33,210 nucleotides of DNA from Gemmatimonadales bacterium (GTDB lineage Bacteria > Gemmatimonadota > Gemmatimonadetes > Gemmatimonadales > JACORV01). Both the position numbers and the translations under genes were made by a program. Shown piece by piece: positions 31,811 to 33,210 of this stretch. The notes under the pieces are model-generated. The model searched no databases, had not been told where the DNA came from, and saw nothing but the letters and a program-made list of their open reading frames with translations. Where the stretch lies: NCBI GenBank assembly GCA_030697825.1, contig JAUYOW010000055.1:1-33210 (forward strand), in the 5' to 3' direction. Position 1 is the stretch's first letter, and every line of letters starts with the position of its first letter.

Positions 31811-32551
31811 TCATGCCCCACCCTCAATCTCGATCCCGTCCACGTACGCGGCAAGCCGCTCGGCCGCCTGTAGGTAGCGCCCCGCCACCGGGTCGAACGC
31901 CGTCAGCGCGGGCACCCGGCGGCTCCCCAGCCGAAGCAACACCCAGTCGAGCGCAACGGCGTCGAACCCGGCCACCGCGGACGTCTCCGCGACCAAGCCC
32001 GCGGGGTCGCCGGGCGGCGTGCGGCCCGCCAGTCTGAGCGCCGCGCGGAACAGGACCAAGAACGTGCCCGCCGAGCCGGCCAGCAACCGCTCCAGCGCCT
32101 TGCCGCTGGGCGCCGCCGCGGCGTACTCCGCCCGGAGCCGGAGCAGCTTGCCGCGCACCTCGCGCTCCAGCTGGCGCCTCAAGTCGGCACGCGTGGTCTG
32201 GAGCCCGGCGAACGGGTCGCGTCCGGCGAGCAGCGTGTGCGCACCGCGCATGTCCTCGATCTCGATCGGGAAGACGTCGGCGGAGGCATGCCACTCCGTT
32301 TCCGCGAAGATCAGGGGTGCGGTGCCCTTCGCCTTTGCCCACTCGGCAACCGCCCCCGCGATCGGCCGTAACAGGCCGGCTGAGGCATCCTTCGCGATGA
32401 TGAGCAGGTTCGGCTCGACCCCGGGCGCGGGATGCGCCTCCGCGTGACCGAAGAACGCCACCGAAACGAGGTTCGTCCCGAGGGCATCCGCGATCTGCCG
32501 GGCGACAGCCTCCGGCTTCACCTGGCGCGATTGCCCGAACCAACCCGCCAT
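31811..32551 (-). CDS. Degenerate nucleotidyltransferase-like protein in the LemA-TPM operon
   Basis: The 246-residue product starts at ATG 32551, overlapping the TPM stop by 1 nt. Residues about 26-60 (LVSVAFFGHAEAHPAPGVEP then NLLIIAKD) resemble the start of the pol-beta nucleotidyltransferase fold, in which GSxxxG and DxD would be expected; here the G-S is G-H and the acids are gone. ADVFPIEIEDMRGAHTLLAG and LRRQLEREVRGKLLRLR also fit such proteins. It is probably non-catalytic. In many genomes lemA is beside a second TPM gene; here this protein occupies that place. Identity is tentative. Confidence 0.45.
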   Translation of the reverse strand: MAGWFGQSRQVKPEAVARQIADALGTNLVSVAFFGHAEAHPAPGVEPNLLIIAKDASAGLLRPIAGAVAEWAKAKGTAPLIFAETEWHASADVFPIEIEDMRGAHTLLAGRDPFAGLQTTRADLRRQLEREVRGKLLRLRAEYAAAAPSGKALERLLAGSAGTFLVLFRAALRLAGRTPPGDPAGLVAETSAVAGFDAVALDWVLLRLGSRRVPALTAFDPVAGRYLQAAERLAAYVDGIEIEGGA

Positions 32552-33210
32552 CAGAACCTCCCCGAGGCGCCGCCGCCGCTGAAACCGCCTCCGCCTCCGA
32601 ACCCGCCGAACCCGCCGCCCCCGAACCCGCCGCCACCCCAGCCCCCGCCCCCTCCGCCTCGCCGGCCTCCGCTCAGCACGGAACCCCAGAGCAGCGCGCT
32701 CATGATGCCTCCCCCGCGTCCCCCACGGCCCCCACGGCCCCCACGGCCCGCCAGAACGAAGATCAGGATGAGGAGAATGATGGGCCAGGGAGGCACCCAG
32801 CCTCGCGGCCGCCGGCCTCCATCAGCCGGTGGCTGGACTCGGACGCCGCCCTCGAGCCGGAAGCCGAATTCGCGCGCATACGCCTCTGCCAGCACGCTCA
32901 CACCCAGCGCCAGTCCCGCTCCGTAACTACCCGTTGCGACCGCCTCCTGGCCGATGGCGTCGCGTATCCTGCCGGAGAGGGCATCGGTGACGAACCCTTC
33001 AGCGCCGGTCCCGGTGGAGATGGCCAGCTCCGACTGCCCGTCGCCCGGGCGCGCCCCCGGCTTCAGCAGCACGACCACGCCGGCGTTCCGGCCCCGGTCG
33101 CCGGCGCCGCCGCGCGCGCCCACTCGCCACTGCCTCCCGATGTCGCGCGCGACGTCGCTCGCCGGGCGGCCCCCGAGGTCACGCATCGTCACCACGACGA
33201 TCTCACCGCC
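32551..33210 (-). CDS. TPM-domain (YgcG-like) protein, N-terminus beyond the window
   Basis: The frame is open to the window edge and has 219 residues here. GEIVVVTMRDLGGRPASDVA, NAGVVVLLKPGARP, ISTGTGAEGFVTDALSGRI and YAREF form the TPM domain. A membrane helix follows (WPIILLILIFVLAG), then a glycine-rich tail ending GGGFSGGGASGRF, the usual finish of YgcG-like proteins. A 9-bp repeat (CCCCCACGG x3, 32720-32746) encodes GGR units before the tail. The missing N-terminus should be a signal peptide. It is the first gene of the operon with the nucleotidyltransferase-like gene and lemA. Confidence 0.85.
   Translation of the reverse strand, partial: GGEIVVVTMRDLGGRPASDVARDIGRQWRVGARGGAGDRGRNAGVVVLLKPGARPGDGQSELAISTGTGAEGFVTDALSGRIRDAIGQEAVATGSYGAGLALGVSVLAEAYAREFGFRLEGGVRVQPPADGGRRPRGWVPPWPIILLILIFVLAGRGGRGGRGGRGGGIMSALLWGSVLSGGRRGGGGGGWGGGGFGGGGFGGFGGGGGFSGGGASGRF

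Noticed and set aside
1-33210. tRNA or rRNA genes
   Set aside because: No cloverleaf with a GTTCRANNC arm or rRNA-like conserved stretch was noticed; a dedicated scan was not possible.

Overview
The window is a high-GC bacterial chromosome segment. It has tightly packed genes, frequent GTGA/TTGA stop-start overlaps and frequent GTG starts. The gene content (PorV-like outer-membrane protein, lipoproteins, DUF3108 protein, dnaE-accA-ricT-metG run, complete PDH complex) fits a diderm soil-type bacterium. My best guess is Gemmatimonadota or a relative; this is inference, because no rRNA or other decisive marker is present.

Positions 1-1050 look like a worn integron cassette array. The tail of a cassette gene ends at 75. 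An attC-type recombination site (110-304) follows and is split by a 91-bp MITE-like element with 19-bp terminal inverted repeats and a 4-bp target duplication. An IS110-type transposase stump, a second attC right half (ending 508), a small two-TM cassette protein and a metallo-beta-lactamase-fold relic come next. From 1064 to 4445 lie a GT2 glycosyltransferase, a DUF3108 protein, a protein resembling deoxyhypusine synthase, a small lipoprotein and a small membrane protein. thiO and a zinc-ribbon membrane protein follow.

Positions 6809-13723 form one co-directional cluster holding the whole pyruvate dehydrogenase complex and its lipoylation enzymes: lipA, E1-alpha, E1-beta, E2, E3, a small membrane protein and lipB. 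LipB makes octanoyl-E2 and LipA inserts sulfur, so the cluster encodes both the complex and its cofactor maturation. The E1-alpha thiamine-diphosphate motif is unusual (GEA in place of GDG).

Positions 13947-22714 hold an orphan membrane protein, an M20 dipeptidase, a TPR protein followed by glutamate dehydrogenase, and a minus-strand run of M30-like lipoprotein protease, PorV-like protein and COG4324 aminopeptidase. Positions 22826-29865 are dnaE-accA-ricT-metG. An M23 envelope peptidase comes next, and the window ends in a minus-strand operon: TPM-domain protein (cut by the window edge), a degenerate nucleotidyltransferase-like protein and LemA.

The most striking unexplained structure is a recurrent class of short arrays with 7- or 8-bp units. 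They sit almost only at gene ends. The unit sequence differs from locus to locus, and most arrays are paired with an inverted copy so that they can form long hairpins. One 8-bp family (GTTGCAGA) recurs at three loci. Two arrays run into coding sequence. Several genes (GT2, lipA, dnaE, possibly the TPR gene) have a -10-like hexamer 5-12 nt before the start codon and no Shine-Dalgarno sequence, suggesting leaderless or nearly leaderless transcripts.
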